Below are positions 8,801 to 17,515 of a stretch of DNA of 64,000 bases, piece by piece (position 1 is the first letter of the stretch; every line of letters begins with the position of its first letter). The position numbers were made by a program, and so were the translations under genes. Under the pieces are notes generated by a model. It made no database searches and was not told the DNA's origin. It saw nothing but the letters and a program-made list of their open reading frames with translations. Source of the DNA: Algihabitans sp965233705 (GTDB taxonomy: Bacteria; Pseudomonadota; Alphaproteobacteria; Kiloniellales; DSM-21159); the NCBI GenBank assembly GCA_965233705.1, contig CBDDTF010000003.1, positions 1,426,001 to 1,490,000 of the forward strand, written 5' to 3'.

Positions 8801-9649
8801 TCAGCGCTTGCCCCCCAGCTTGGGCTGCTTGCAGAAGCGGTCGAGCAGGATGGCCAGGATCACGATGGCCAGCCCGGCCTCGATCCCCATCTCGACATTG
8901 ACCGAGTTGAGCGCGCGCACCACCGGCTTGCCCAGGCCGTCGGCGCCGACCAGCGCGGCGATCACCACCATCGACAGGCTGAGCATGATGCACTGGGTCA
9001 GGCCGGCCATGATGGTCGGCAGGGCGTGCGGCAGCTCGACCTTCCAGAGCAGTTGGCGCCGCGTCGCGCCGAAGGCCTGGCCGGCCTCCAGAAGCTGCGT
9101 GGGCACCGAGGAGACGCCCAGGTAGGTCAGCCGGATCGGCGCCGGGATGGCGAAGATGATGGTGGAGATCAGCCCCGGCACCATGCCCAGCCCGAAGAGG
9201 ATGAGGGTCGGGATCAGGTAGACGAAGGTGGGGATGGTCTGCATCAGGTCGAGCACCGGGCGCAGGCCGGCGTAGAGCCAGCCGCGGTGCGCCGCCGCGA
9301 TGCCCAGCGGCACGCCGACCGCCATGCAGATCGTGGTGGCGAAGAGGACCAGGGTCAGGGTTTCGACCGTGGCCTCCCAATAGCCGAGGTTGACCACCAG
9401 CAGCAGGAAGCCGGCGACGGCGGCCGGCAGCTTCCAGTTGCGGTGCAGCACCCAGGCCAGCACCGCCAGCAGCGCGATCAGCAGCAGCGGCGGCACCGCC
9501 TGCAGGCCGTCGTTCACCCCCTCGATGACGAAACCCAGCCCGTCCGACAGGGCGCGGAACGCCCAGTAGAAGTGAAGCTGCAGGAAGTCGAAGAGCCACT
9601 CCCCGGCCTCGCCGATCGGGATCTTCCAGGCGGTGATCCAGTCTTCCAT
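8801..9649 (-). CDS. choW: Choline/glycine betaine ABC transporter permease
   Basis: The 282-residue inner-membrane protein has several transmembrane helices and the binding-protein-dependent permease (EAA) region around EAGQAFGATRRQLLWKVELPHALPTIMAGL. It is a ProW/ChoW-type permease acting as a homodimer with the neighbouring ATPase. The gene sits between the binding-protein gene and choV, in the usual choX-W-V order. Confidence 0.93.
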   Translation of the reverse strand: MEDWITAWKIPIGEAGEWLFDFLQLHFYWAFRALSDGLGFVIEGVNDGLQAVPPLLLIALLAVLAWVLHRNWKLPAAVAGFLLLVVNLGYWEATVETLTLVLFATTICMAVGVPLGIAAAHRGWLYAGLRPVLDLMQTIPTFVYLIPTLILFGLGMVPGLISTIIFAIPAPIRLTYLGVSSVPTQLLEAGQAFGATRRQLLWKVELPHALPTIMAGLTQCIMLSLSMVVIAALVGADGLGKPVVRALNSVNVEMGIEAGLAIVILAILLDRFCKQPKLGGKR

Positions 9650-9676
9650 GACGGCCTGCCCCTGCTGTCGCGCGCG

Positions 9677-9703
9677 GCCCGCGCGGCGGCAGGCCGCGCG
9701 GGC
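9677..9703 (-). terminator. Perfect 11-bp hairpin between choX and choW
   Basis: GCCCGCGCGGC (9677-9687) and GCCGCGCGGGC (9693-9703) form an 11-bp stem with a five-base loop. No T-run follows, so it may act as an mRNA-stabilising or processing element rather than a true terminator. Confidence 0.55.
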
Positions 9704-9741
9704 GGGAAACGAAGGCGGCGCCCGCGCCCGCCAGACGCGCG

Positions 9742-9838
9742 ACCCGAAACGCCAGCCCCGAAACGCTAGCCCCGAAACGCTAGCCCCGAAACGCCAGCTC
9801 CGAGACGCCAGCTCCGAGACGCGCAGCCCGAGACGCGC
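9742..9838. repeat. Imperfect tandem repeat, about 14-bp unit
   Basis: About seven copies of a unit near CCCGAAACGCTAG, drifting to CTCCGAGACGCCAG, fill the gap just downstream of choX. No gene is apparent here. Confidence 0.85.
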
Positions 9839-9853
9839 GGGCGCCGCCGCCTC

Positions 9854-10843
9854 CTACTCCAGGCCCAGCGAGGCCTTGACCGCCGGCAGGCCGGGCTCGC
9901 CCGTAACGGTCGTCACGCCGTCCAGCCAGGCGTCGAGCGTGCCGGGATTGGCCGTCAGCCAGGTCTCGGCCGCCTCCTCCGCCGGTGCGCCCTCGTTGAG
10001 GATGGCGCCCATCACCTCGTTCTCCATGGCCAGAGTGAACTCGAGGTTGTTGAGGAAGCGGCCGACATTGGCGCACTCCTCCAGATAGCCGGCGCGCACG
10101 TTGGTGTAGACCGTGGCCCCGCCGAAGTCGGGGCCGAAGACCTCGTCGCCGCCGGTCAGGTAAACGATGTCATGGTTGGCGTTCATCGGGTGCGGCTCCC
10201 AGGCGAGGAAGACCACCGGCTCCTCCGCCCGTTCGGCGCGCGTGACCTGGGCCAGCATGCCCTGCTCGCTCGACTCCACCACCTCGAAGTCGCCGAGGCC
10301 GAAGGTGTCGGCGTCGATCATCCCCTGGATCAGGCGATTGCCGTCGTTGCCCGGCTCGATGCCGTAGATCTTGCCGTCGAGCGCGTCTGCGAAGCCGGCG
10401 ATGTCGGCGAAGTCGCTCAGCCCCGCCTCCGCCACGTAGTCGAGGGTGGCCAGGGTGTACTTGGCGCCCTCCAGGTTGGCGCGAACCACCTCGACCGAGC
10501 CGTCCTCGCGGTAGGGGGCCAGGTCGCCCTCCATGGTCGGCATCCAGTTGCCGAGGAAGACGTCGACGTCGCCGTTCTTCAGCGAGGCGTAGGTGACCGG
10601 CACGGAGAGCACCTCGGTCTCGGTCTCGTAGCCGAGGCCCTGGAGCACCCGGGTGGTCAGCGCCGTGGTGGCGGTGATGTCGGTCCAGCCGACGTCGGAG
10701 AAGACCACGGTGCGGCAGGCCTCGGGCACCTGGGCGGCGGCCCCGCCGCTCGTCCCGGCGAGCAGGCCGAGGCTGGCGGCCGTGACGGCCGCGCCGGCGG
10801 CGAGCCCGGTCGTGGCGGTGGATAGCAGCGTACGGATGCGCAT
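9854..10843 (-). CDS. choX: Choline ABC transporter substrate-binding protein
   Basis: The 329-residue precursor begins with a clear signal peptide (MRIRTLLSTATTGLAAGAA, cleavage after GGAAA) and continues into a ChoX/OpuAC-type fold, with FSDVGWTDITATTALTTRVL and FLGNWMPTMEG as family-typical segments. The frame stays open far upstream, but the start at 10843 is supported by GGGAGGGAGAG just before the ATG and by the signal peptide. It is the first gene of choXWV and is divergent from betIBA across a 441-base gap with a BetI operator. Choline is the expected ligand. Confidence 0.93.
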   Translation of the reverse strand: MRIRTLLSTATTGLAAGAAVTAASLGLLAGTSGGAAAQVPEACRTVVFSDVGWTDITATTALTTRVLQGLGYETETEVLSVPVTYASLKNGDVDVFLGNWMPTMEGDLAPYREDGSVEVVRANLEGAKYTLATLDYVAEAGLSDFADIAGFADALDGKIYGIEPGNDGNRLIQGMIDADTFGLGDFEVVESSEQGMLAQVTRAERAEEPVVFLAWEPHPMNANHDIVYLTGGDEVFGPDFGGATVYTNVRAGYLEECANVGRFLNNLEFTLAMENEVMGAILNEGAPAEEAAETWLTANPGTLDAWLDGVTTVTGEPGLPAVKASLGLE

Positions 10844-11166
10844 GGGGAACTCTCCCTCCCTTCCCAGTCGTGTTGCCTCCACGGGATGCAGCGCGGCGCG
10901 TCCTCGCGGGTCGTGCGCCGCCGCGGCGCGCCCCTTGGCAGCAAGGCCCCGGATCGAGCCCCGCAGGTCGGGGCCCCTGGGGGCATCGCGCCGATCCAGG
11001 CGGTCGTGGCCGGCGCGCGCGCGGACCGACGCGTCGGCGGGGTCGCGACGGTACCACGAGACCGACCCCGCGGCGCCACCTTGCGCCACCCTCGGCCCAA
11101 CGCCCCCCGCGACGTCAAGCTGTTCTGTCGGCGCTGCAAACCTGCGGAGATTGAAACTGTTTTTAA

Positions 11167-11178
11167 TTGAACGTTCAA
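11167..11178. promoter_or_regulatory. BetI operator
   Basis: TTGAACGTTCAA is a perfect 12-base palindrome in an AT-rich patch, closely resembling known BetI boxes (AATTGAACGTTCAATYA type). It lies about 105 bases upstream of betI and about 325 bases upstream of choX in the 10844-11284 gap. Choline would relieve BetI repression of betIBA and possibly of choXWV. I see no other strong signal in that gap. Confidence 0.85.
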
Positions 11179-11284
11179 TCAATAATGTTACCTTTCGCCG
11201 CGAATCGGCCGGCGGTCGCCCGGTGCGCGGGGCGCCGCCGCCGGCTCCTCCAGGCGTGGCCACGGGGCGGGCGAGGCAAGACGG

Positions 11285-11878
11285 ATGCCCAAGATCGGCA
11301 TGGAGACGGTGCGGCGGCGCCAGTTGATCGAGGCGACGATCGACACGATCCACGAGGTCGGCTTCGCGGCCGCCAGCCTGCAGGCGATCGCCCGGCGCGC
11401 CGGTGTCTCGCCGGGGCTGGTGGCCCACTACTTCGCCGACAAGAACGGCCTGCTGGAGGCGACGCTGCGCAGCCTGTTCGAGGACCTCAACCGCGACATG
11501 ATCGCCCGGCTGCAGGCTGCCGCCACGCCGCGCGCCCGCCTGGAGGCGGTGATCGACGCCAACCTGGCGCCCGGCCAGTTCGACGCCCGCCTGGCCAAGG
11601 TCTGGCTCGCCTTCTGGGCGCAGTCGCTGCACGTGCCGCCGCTGGCGCGCATCCAGCGGGTCTACCAGCGGCGGATGTTCGACAACCTGTCCCACGCCTT
11701 CCAGCAGCTCGTGCCGCAGCGCCGCGCCCGCGAGCTGGCGGAGGGCCTGGCCGGCGTGATCGACGGGCTGTGGCTGCGCGCCACCCTGGCCGGCGGCCGG
11801 CCCGGCAGCGCCGCCGCCCGGCGCATCGCCCACGACTACCTCAACGTCCAGCTCGCCCAGGAGACCGTCGATGCCTGA
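11285..11878 (+). CDS. betI: Choline-responsive transcriptional repressor BetI
   Basis: The 197-residue TetR-family protein starts MPKIGMETVRRRQLIEATID, the hallmark of BetI. It has a helix-turn-helix at about residues 28-50 (FAAASLQAIARRAGVSPGLV) and ends in a ligand-binding domain with the characteristic KVWLAFWAQSLHVP segment. BetI represses glycine betaine synthesis genes in the absence of choline. The gene overlaps betB by 8 bases, so the two are translationally coupled. Confidence 0.96.
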   Translation: MPKIGMETVRRRQLIEATIDTIHEVGFAAASLQAIARRAGVSPGLVAHYFADKNGLLEATLRSLFEDLNRDMIARLQAAATPRARLEAVIDANLAPGQFDARLAKVWLAFWAQSLHVPPLARIQRVYQRRMFDNLSHAFQQLVPQRRARELAEGLAGVIDGLWLRATLAGGRPGSAAARRIAHDYLNVQLAQETVDA

Positions 11879-13364
11879 CGTCCCCGCCCTGCCCCGCCTG
11901 ACCACCCAGAGCGCCTGGATCGGCGGCGGTCCCCGGGCCAACGCCGACGGGCGCAGCTTCCAGACTCTCAACCCGGCGACCAACGCCCCACTCTGCGAGG
12001 TGGAGCTCTCCGGCCCCGACGAGGTCGAGGCCGCCGTCGCCGCCGCCGAGGCCGGCTTCGCCGTGTGGTCGGCGATGGGCGGCACGGCGCGCGGGCGGGT
12101 GCTCAAGCGCGCCGCCGAGCTGCTGCGCGCGCGCAACGAGGAGCTGGCGGTGCTGGAGACGCTCGACACCGGCAAGCCGATCGCCGAAGCGCGCAGCGTC
12201 GACGTGATCTCCGGCGCCGACTGCCTGGAATACTACGGCGGCCTGGCGGCGAGCCTGGGTGGCGAACACGTCGACCTGGGGGCCGAGTGGAACCACAGCT
12301 TCTTCTACACCCGGCGCGAGCCGCTGGGCGTGTGCGCCGGAATCGGCGCCTGGAACTATCCGATCCAGATCGCCTGCTGGAAGGCGGCACCGGCACTGGC
12401 CTGCGGCAACGCCATGATCTTCAAGCCGGCCGAGCTGACCCCGCTGACGGCGATGAAGCTGGCCGAGATCTTCGCCGAGGCGGGGCTGCCGGACGGCGTG
12501 TTCAACGTCGTCCACGGCTTCGCCGAGACCGGCCAGGCGCTCAGCCGCCACCCGCGCATCGCCAAGGTCTCGCTGACCGGCGAGGTCGGTACCGGCAAGG
12601 CGGTGATGGCCGACGCCGCCGGCAGCCTGAAGCAGGTGACGCTGGAGCTGGGCGGCAAGTCGCCGCTGTTGATCTTCGCCGACGCCGACCTGGACAACGC
12701 CGTCTCGGCCACGCTGATGGCCAACTTCTTCACCCAGGGCGAGATCTGCACCAACGGCACGCGGGTCTTCGTCGCCGAGGCGATCAAGCCGGCCTTCGTC
12801 GAGCGGCTGCTGGCGCGCACCCGCGCCCTGCGGCTGGGTGACCCGCTCGACCCGCGCACCCAGGTCGGCGCGCTGATCTCGCGCGCGCACCGCGACAAGG
12901 TGCTGGGCGCCATCGAGGAGGGACGCGCCGCCGGCGCACGGCTGCTGACCGGCGGCACGGTGCCGGACGACCCGGACCTGGCGGACGGGAACTTCGTCAC
13001 GCCGGCGATCTTCGACGACTGCAGCGACGAGATGCGTCTGGTGCGCGAGGAGATCTTCGGCCCGGTCCTCTCGCTGCTGAGCTTCGACGAGGAGGCCGAG
13101 GCGGTCGCCCGCGCCAACGCCACGCCCTACGGCCTGGCCGCGGGCGTCTTCACCCGCGACCTGGCCCGCGCCCACCGGGTGATCGCCCGCCTGCAGGCCG
13201 GCACCTGCTGGATCAACAACTACAACCTGACGCCGATCGAGATGCCCTTCGGCGGCGCCAAGCAGTCGGGCCTGGGCCGCGAGAACGGCCGTGCCGCCAT
13301 CGAGCACTACAGCCAGCTCAAGTCCGTCTACGTCGAGATGGGCGACGTCGACTGCCCCTACTGA
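11871..13364 (+). CDS. betB: Betaine aldehyde dehydrogenase BetB
   Basis: The 497-residue NAD(P)-dependent aldehyde dehydrogenase oxidises betaine aldehyde to glycine betaine. The general base E259 sits in TLELGGKSP and the nucleophile C293 in TQGEICTNGTRVF; the BetB-typical AWNYPIQIACWKAAPALACG segment is at 160-179. The length is standard. It is the second gene of betIBA and is followed after 32 bases by betA. Confidence 0.96.
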   Translation: MPDVPALPRLTTQSAWIGGGPRANADGRSFQTLNPATNAPLCEVELSGPDEVEAAVAAAEAGFAVWSAMGGTARGRVLKRAAELLRARNEELAVLETLDTGKPIAEARSVDVISGADCLEYYGGLAASLGGEHVDLGAEWNHSFFYTRREPLGVCAGIGAWNYPIQIACWKAAPALACGNAMIFKPAELTPLTAMKLAEIFAEAGLPDGVFNVVHGFAETGQALSRHPRIAKVSLTGEVGTGKAVMADAAGSLKQVTLELGGKSPLLIFADADLDNAVSATLMANFFTQGEICTNGTRVFVAEAIKPAFVERLLARTRALRLGDPLDPRTQVGALISRAHRDKVLGAIEEGRAAGARLLTGGTVPDDPDLADGNFVTPAIFDDCSDEMRLVREEIFGPVLSLLSFDEEAEAVARANATPYGLAAGVFTRDLARAHRVIARLQAGTCWINNYNLTPIEMPFGGAKQSGLGRENGRAAIEHYSQLKSVYVEMGDVDCPY

Positions 13365-13396
13365 CCGTCCCGAGCCGTCGCGAGCGCCGCAACGCC

Positions 13397-15067
13397 ATGT
13401 CCCACCAGGTCTACGACTACGTCATCGTCGGCGCCGGCTCGGCCGGCTGCGTGCTGGCCGCGCGGCTGAGCGAAGACCCGGAGGTCTCCGTTCTGCTGCT
13501 GGAGGCCGGCGGCCCCGACCGCGGCCCGATGAGCTGGCAGGTGCACATGCCGCTGGCCTTCGCCGAACCGCTGAAGGGCACCCGCTACAACTGGGCCTTC
13601 CACTCCGAGCCGGAGCCCCACATGGACGGGCGGCGGATCTACCACCCGCGCGGCAAGGTGCTGGGCGGCTCCAGCTCGATCAACGGCATGGCCTACGTGC
13701 GCGGCCACGCCCGCGACTATGACCGCTGGGGCCAGTACGGCCTGCGCGGCTGGACCTACGCCGACTGCCTGCCCTACTTCCGCAAGGCCCAGACCCACGC
13801 GGCCGGCGCCGATGCCTACCGGGGCGACGACGGGCCGCTGAAGGTCACCGGCGGCCGCGCGGCCGGCGCGCTGGAGGCGGCCTGGCTGGAGGCCGGGCGC
13901 CAGGCGGGCTATCCCATCACCGCGGACATGAACGGCCACCAGCAGGAGGGCCTGGGGCCGATGGACCGCACCGCCTGGGGCGGCGAGCGCTGGAGCGCCG
14001 CCAAGGGCTACCTGCGCCCGGCCCTGGGCCGCCCCAACCTGACGGTCGTCGACCGCGCCCAGGTGGCGCGCATCGACTTCGCGGGGCGGCGCGCCGTCGG
14101 CGTCGACTTCACCCGGCGCGGACGCCCGCGGCGGGTCCGCGCGGCGCGCGAGGTGATCCTGGCCAGCGGCGCCTTCGGCTCGCCGCAGCTCCTGCTGCTG
14201 TCCGGCGTCGGCCCGGCCGACCAGCTCCGCGCGCTGGACATCCCGGTGGTGGCCGACCGGCCCGGCGTCGGGGAGAACCTGCAGGACCATCCGGAGATCT
14301 ACGTCCAGTACGCCGCGACCCGGCCGGTCAGCCTGTTTCCCGCCCTCAAGCCCTGGAACAAGCTGAAGATCGGACTGCAGTGGATTCTCTTCCGCTCGGG
14401 CCACGGCGCCTCCAACAAGTTCGAGGTCGGCGGATTCATCCGCAGCCGCGCCGGCATCGAACACCCCAACCTGCAGTACCACTTCCTGCCGCTGGCGATT
14501 AACTACGACGGCACCAGCCCGGCCGGCGGCCACGGCTTCCAGGCGCACGTCGGCCCGATGCGCCCGACCAGCCGCGGCCGGCTGTGGCTGCGCTCGGCCG
14601 ACCCCAAGGCACCGCCCGCCTTCGTCTTCAACTACATGCAGACCGAGAGCGACCGCCAGGAGATGCGCGAGGCGGTGCGCCTGACCCGCGAGATCTTCGC
14701 CCAGCCGGCCTTCGACGGGCTGCGCGGCGCCGAGCTGGCGCCCGGGCGCGAGGCGCGCAGCGACGCCGAGATCGACGCCTTCGTGCGGGCGCACACGGAA
14801 AGCGCCTATCACCCCGCCTGCACCTGCAAGATGGGCCCCGAGGGCGACCCGCTGGCGGTGGTCGACGGCGGCGGCTGCGTCCACGGCGTCGAGGGGCTGC
14901 GGGTGGTCGACGCCTCGATCATGCCGGACATCGTCAGCGGCAACCTCAACGCGCCGACGATCATGCTGGCCGAGAAGATCGCCGATACGATCCGCGGCCG
15001 AGCGCCCCTGCCCCGCTCCGAGGCGCCGGTCTGGATTCATCCGGCCTGGGAGACGCAGCAGCGCTGA
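13397..15067 (+). CDS. betA: Choline dehydrogenase BetA
   Basis: The 556-residue GMC-family flavoenzyme oxidises choline to betaine aldehyde, probably at the inner membrane. The FAD-binding GAGSAGC motif is at residues 12-18, the GMC signature GKVLGGSSSINGM follows near residue 85, and the C-terminal AYHPACTCKMG and SGNLNAPTIMLAEKIAD carry the catalytic His and Asn. The length matches BetA. It ends the betIBA operon and is followed by two hairpins. Confidence 0.96.
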   Translation: MSHQVYDYVIVGAGSAGCVLAARLSEDPEVSVLLLEAGGPDRGPMSWQVHMPLAFAEPLKGTRYNWAFHSEPEPHMDGRRIYHPRGKVLGGSSSINGMAYVRGHARDYDRWGQYGLRGWTYADCLPYFRKAQTHAAGADAYRGDDGPLKVTGGRAAGALEAAWLEAGRQAGYPITADMNGHQQEGLGPMDRTAWGGERWSAAKGYLRPALGRPNLTVVDRAQVARIDFAGRRAVGVDFTRRGRPRRVRAAREVILASGAFGSPQLLLLSGVGPADQLRALDIPVVADRPGVGENLQDHPEIYVQYAATRPVSLFPALKPWNKLKIGLQWILFRSGHGASNKFEVGGFIRSRAGIEHPNLQYHFLPLAINYDGTSPAGGHGFQAHVGPMRPTSRGRLWLRSADPKAPPAFVFNYMQTESDRQEMREAVRLTREIFAQPAFDGLRGAELAPGREARSDAEIDAFVRAHTESAYHPACTCKMGPEGDPLAVVDGGGCVHGVEGLRVVDASIMPDIVSGNLNAPTIMLAEKIADTIRGRAPLPRSEAPVWIHPAWETQQR

Positions 15068-15118
15068 AGCTGCGTCCCCCGGCGGGCGCCGCCTGCGGTC
15101 AGGGCCTGCGGCAACAAC

Positions 15119-15152
15119 AGGCCCGTCCGGGCCATGACACCCGGACGGGCCT
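15119..15152. terminator. Bidirectional hairpin after betA
   Basis: AGGCCCGTCCGGG (15119-15131) and CCCGGACGGGCCT (15140-15152) form a perfect 13-bp stem with an eight-base loop between the convergent betA and fasciclin genes. No T-run is present, but stem strength and location favour a terminator. Confidence 0.7.
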
Positions 15153-15162
15153 GGAGCAGCCG

Positions 15163-15196
15163 GCCGGCGGGCGGCGGAGGGACTCCGCCCGCCGGC
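15163..15196. terminator. Second hairpin between betA and the fasciclin gene
   Basis: GCCGGCGGGCGG (15163-15174) and CCGCCCGCCGGC (15185-15196) form a perfect 12-bp stem with a ten-base loop immediately downstream of the fasciclin gene, so it probably terminates minus-strand transcription. Confidence 0.6.
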
Positions 15197-15204
15197 GCAG
15201 CGCG

Positions 15205-15774
15205 TCAGGAGGCGGGCAGCAGGACCGCGTCGATCACGTGGATCACGCCGTTCGACTGGCGCACGTCGGCGATGGTCACCTCGGCGACATTGCCGCGGCC
15301 GTCCTCGATCATGATCGTGCCGTCGCGCTCCATGGCGGTGAAGGTGCAGCCGCCGACCGTCTTCACCGGATGCGCGCCGCCGTCGTCCATGATCATCCTG
15401 TTGATCGCGTCGGACATGGCGTTGGCCGCCACCACGTGGCAGGTCAGGATCTTCTTGAGCTGCGCCTCGTTCTCCGGCTGCAGCAGGCTCTCGACCGTGC
15501 CGTCGGGCAGCTCGGCGAAGGCGGCGTCGGTCGGCGCGAAGACCGTGAAGGGGCCTTCGCTCTGCAGCGTGTCGACCAGCCCCGCCGCCTTGACGGCGGT
15601 GACCAGCGTCTCGTGGTCGGCCGAGTTGACCGCGTTCTGGACGATGTTGCGGTCGGGATACATGGGCGCGCCGCCGACCTTGGGATTGGCCGGCTCCGCG
15701 GCCATGGCGCAGCCGGCGGTGAAGGCCGTGCCGGCCAGCAGCGCCAGGACGGTCTTGCGGATGTTGGTCGTCAT
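15205..15774 (-). CDS. Secreted fasciclin (FAS1) domain protein
   Basis: The 189-residue precursor has an N-terminal signal sequence (MTTNIRKTVLALLAGTAFTAGC). The TAGC could be a weak lipobox; otherwise cleavage would be after AMAA. One FAS1 domain follows, with the classic GPFTVFAPTDAAFAELPDGT and a C-terminal NGVIHVIDAVLLP. FAS1 domains mediate adhesion or extracellular binding. The start at 15774 follows GAGGAG and is preferred to an ATG 63 bases upstream. An ECF sigma/anti-sigma pair lies just upstream on the same strand, and in mycobacteria such a pair controls fasciclin proteins. Confidence 0.9.
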   Translation of the reverse strand: MTTNIRKTVLALLAGTAFTAGCAMAAEPANPKVGGAPMYPDRNIVQNAVNSADHETLVTAVKAAGLVDTLQSEGPFTVFAPTDAAFAELPDGTVESLLQPENEAQLKKILTCHVVAANAMSDAINRMIMDDGGAHPVKTVGGCTFTAMERDGTIMIEDGRGNVAEVTIADVRQSNGVIHVIDAVLLPAS

Positions 15775-15887
15775 CGTGAAGCTTCTCCTCGTTGTTTGAT
15801 GCGCGTCCCGGCCGGGACGGCGCACGCGAGAAGCCACGCAGCCGCAGCGCGAAGAGTTTCAGCCCGCCCCCAAAAAAATTCTGGTTA

Positions 15888-16024
15888 GAGCAGATTGTGA
15901 TCGTTTGGCCCCACGGCCTGGGTCCGCCGATCACGGGAAACCTGCTCTACACCAAAGGGTTGGAGTGATTCTTCGCGACCGGCGGACGCGCTGACGCGCG
16001 TCCAAACGGTCGCAAATCACTCTA
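15888..16024. repeat. Dispersed palindromic repeat, copy B (full length)
   Basis: This full copy has two hairpin modules. The first runs from GAGCAGATTGTGATCG to CGATCACGGGAAACCTGCTC, with the arms at about 15888-15944. The second begins GGAGTGATT and closes with CCAAACGGTCGCAAATCACT. It fills most of the 247-base gap between the fasciclin and anti-sigma genes and covers the anti-sigma stop codon. Confidence 0.85.
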
Positions 16025-16792
16025 GAAGCGCTTGGCCGGGCCGGCGGCGACGATGGGGCCGGTCGGCTGGCCGGTCGGCGAGCCGCCTTCGGGCTCCAGG
16101 CTGATGGCCAGCACCGCGCCCTCGCGCAGCCGCCCCCGCAGCTCCGGCGCGACGTCGAGACGGGCGCGGCCGCGCGCGTCGAGCAGGCCGAGGGAGGCTG
16201 GCGGCCGGTCGCCGGCGATCACCCAGAGTTCCAGATCGCCCTCCGGCGCGGCCTCGACCGTCACCGGCCGCAGCTCCACCAGGCCGCTGTCCGGGCTGTA
16301 GCGGGCCAGGAAGCGGGTCGGGCTGCCCTCCACCTCCAGCGCCGCCAGCAGCGCGCCGGCCCCGGGCGGCGCGCTCGGCGGTGCCAGGCTCTGCATGGCC
16401 AACAGGCCGGCGGCGAAGGCCAGCGCGGCGAGGCTGGCGAAGGACAGGCCGCGCCAGAAGGCCAGGCTGTGCCACAGCGACTCCCGCCCCGGCGCGCGCC
16501 GCTCTTGCGCTCCCTGGCGCGCCGTGCCGCCGAACAGCCGCGCCTGGATCACCGCGAAGGTCCCCTCGGGCGGCGGCTCCGGCGCATAGTCCTCGGCCAG
16601 CGGCAACAGCCGCTCCTCCCAGCGCCGCACCAGCTCGGCGAAGGCCGGCTCGGCGGCGATGCGCGCGGCCACGTCGCGCCGCGCCTCGGCGTCGAGCACG
16701 CCGAGCACGTACTCGCCGGCCAGCAGCTCGTCGTCCTCGGGGCCCGCGCCGCCCGTGGGTCCGGCCTCGTCCGCGCTCATCGTTCCAGACAC
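16022..16792 (-). CDS. Anti-sigma factor, RskA family
   Basis: The 256-residue protein has a cytoplasmic anti-sigma N-terminus (ELLAGEYVLGVLDAEARRDV), one transmembrane helix near residues 115-135 (GLSFASLAALAFAAGLLAMQ) and a periplasmic RskA-type domain with VTVEAAPEGDLELWVIAGDRPPASLG split across it. It should hold the neighbouring ECF sigma factor inactive at the membrane until proteolysis. Its first 16 bases overlap the end of the sigma gene, so the pair is translationally coupled. Confidence 0.93.
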   Translation of the reverse strand: MSGTMSADEAGPTGGAGPEDDELLAGEYVLGVLDAEARRDVAARIAAEPAFAELVRRWEERLLPLAEDYAPEPPPEGTFAVIQARLFGGTARQGAQERRAPGRESLWHSLAFWRGLSFASLAALAFAAGLLAMQSLAPPSAPPGAGALLAALEVEGSPTRFLARYSPDSGLVELRPVTVEAAPEGDLELWVIAGDRPPASLGLLDARGRARLDVAPELRGRLREGAVLAISLEPEGGSPTGQPTGPIVAAGPAKRF

Positions 16793-17325
16793 TCTCTCAG
16801 ACGGAGCAGACTGCGCCGCAGCCAGGTCCGCATGGTGTTGAGCGGCACCGCATAGCGGGTCGCCAGCTCCTGGTAGCTGAAGCCCTCGACGTAGGCGGCG
16901 CGCACGGCGGCCGCCCTGTCCCGCTCCAGCTCCTCCAGGCAGGTGTCGATCCGCGCCACCGTCTCGGCGGCGGCCGCGGCGCGTTCCGGTCCGGGGGACG
17001 GGTCTGCCAGCTCCGCCGCCGTCTCCAGGTCGGCGGCGTTCGCCTGCGGCCCGCGCTGCCGGCGCAGCATGTCGATCGCCTGGTGGCGGGCGATGGCCAC
17101 GAGCCAGGCGACCGGGCTGGTCCGCCCCGCCGCGAAGCTGTCGGCGCGCTGCCAGATCTTAACGTAGGCTTCCTGGACCGCCGCCTCGGCCTCCCCGCGA
17201 TCCTTCAGGATACGCAGGCAGGCGCCGAAGAGTTTCGCGGCGGTGCTGTCGTAGAGCAGCGCGAAGGCCTGGCGATCGCCCAGGGCGACGCGCGCGATCA
17301 GGCGCTCGAGTTCGGCAGGCTGCAT
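16777..17325 (-). CDS. ECF RNA polymerase sigma factor
   Basis: The 182-residue protein contains sigma region 2 (about 20-90, with VQEAYVKIWQRADSF and SPVAWLVAIARHQAIDMLRR) and region 4 (about 128-180, with YVEGFSYQELATRYAVPLNT). It belongs to the group partnered by RskA-type anti-sigma factors (SigK-like). Likely targets are itself and the fasciclin gene downstream, though I could not identify a convincing shared promoter motif. A tandem GCGGCGGCCTG repeat lies upstream at about 17447-17495. Confidence 0.93.
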   Translation of the reverse strand: MQPAELERLIARVALGDRQAFALLYDSTAAKLFGACLRILKDRGEAEAAVQEAYVKIWQRADSFAAGRTSPVAWLVAIARHQAIDMLRRQRGPQANAADLETAAELADPSPGPERAAAAAETVARIDTCLEELERDRAAAVRAAYVEGFSYQELATRYAVPLNTMRTWLRRSLLRLRECLER

Positions 17326-17515
17326 GGGAAGGCGGGGTTCCTCGGCCTGGCGCCGCCCGGGCCGGCGCTGCCCCGCAGCCTATCCGCCGCCGTCGGGCGG
17401 GTCAAAGCGCGACGCCGCACGGGCGCAACCGCCCGGCGCCGCGGCCTTGTGCGGCGGCCTGACGCGGCGGCCTGGCGCGGCGGCCTGGCGGGCCGTTGGG
17501 CCGGTGCGTACCTTG

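Noticed and set aside
10844..12175. Upstream extension of the choX frame to a 773-residue protein
   Set aside because: The extension runs through the BetI operator and antisense to betI and betB. The signal peptide and ribosome site fix the start at 10843.
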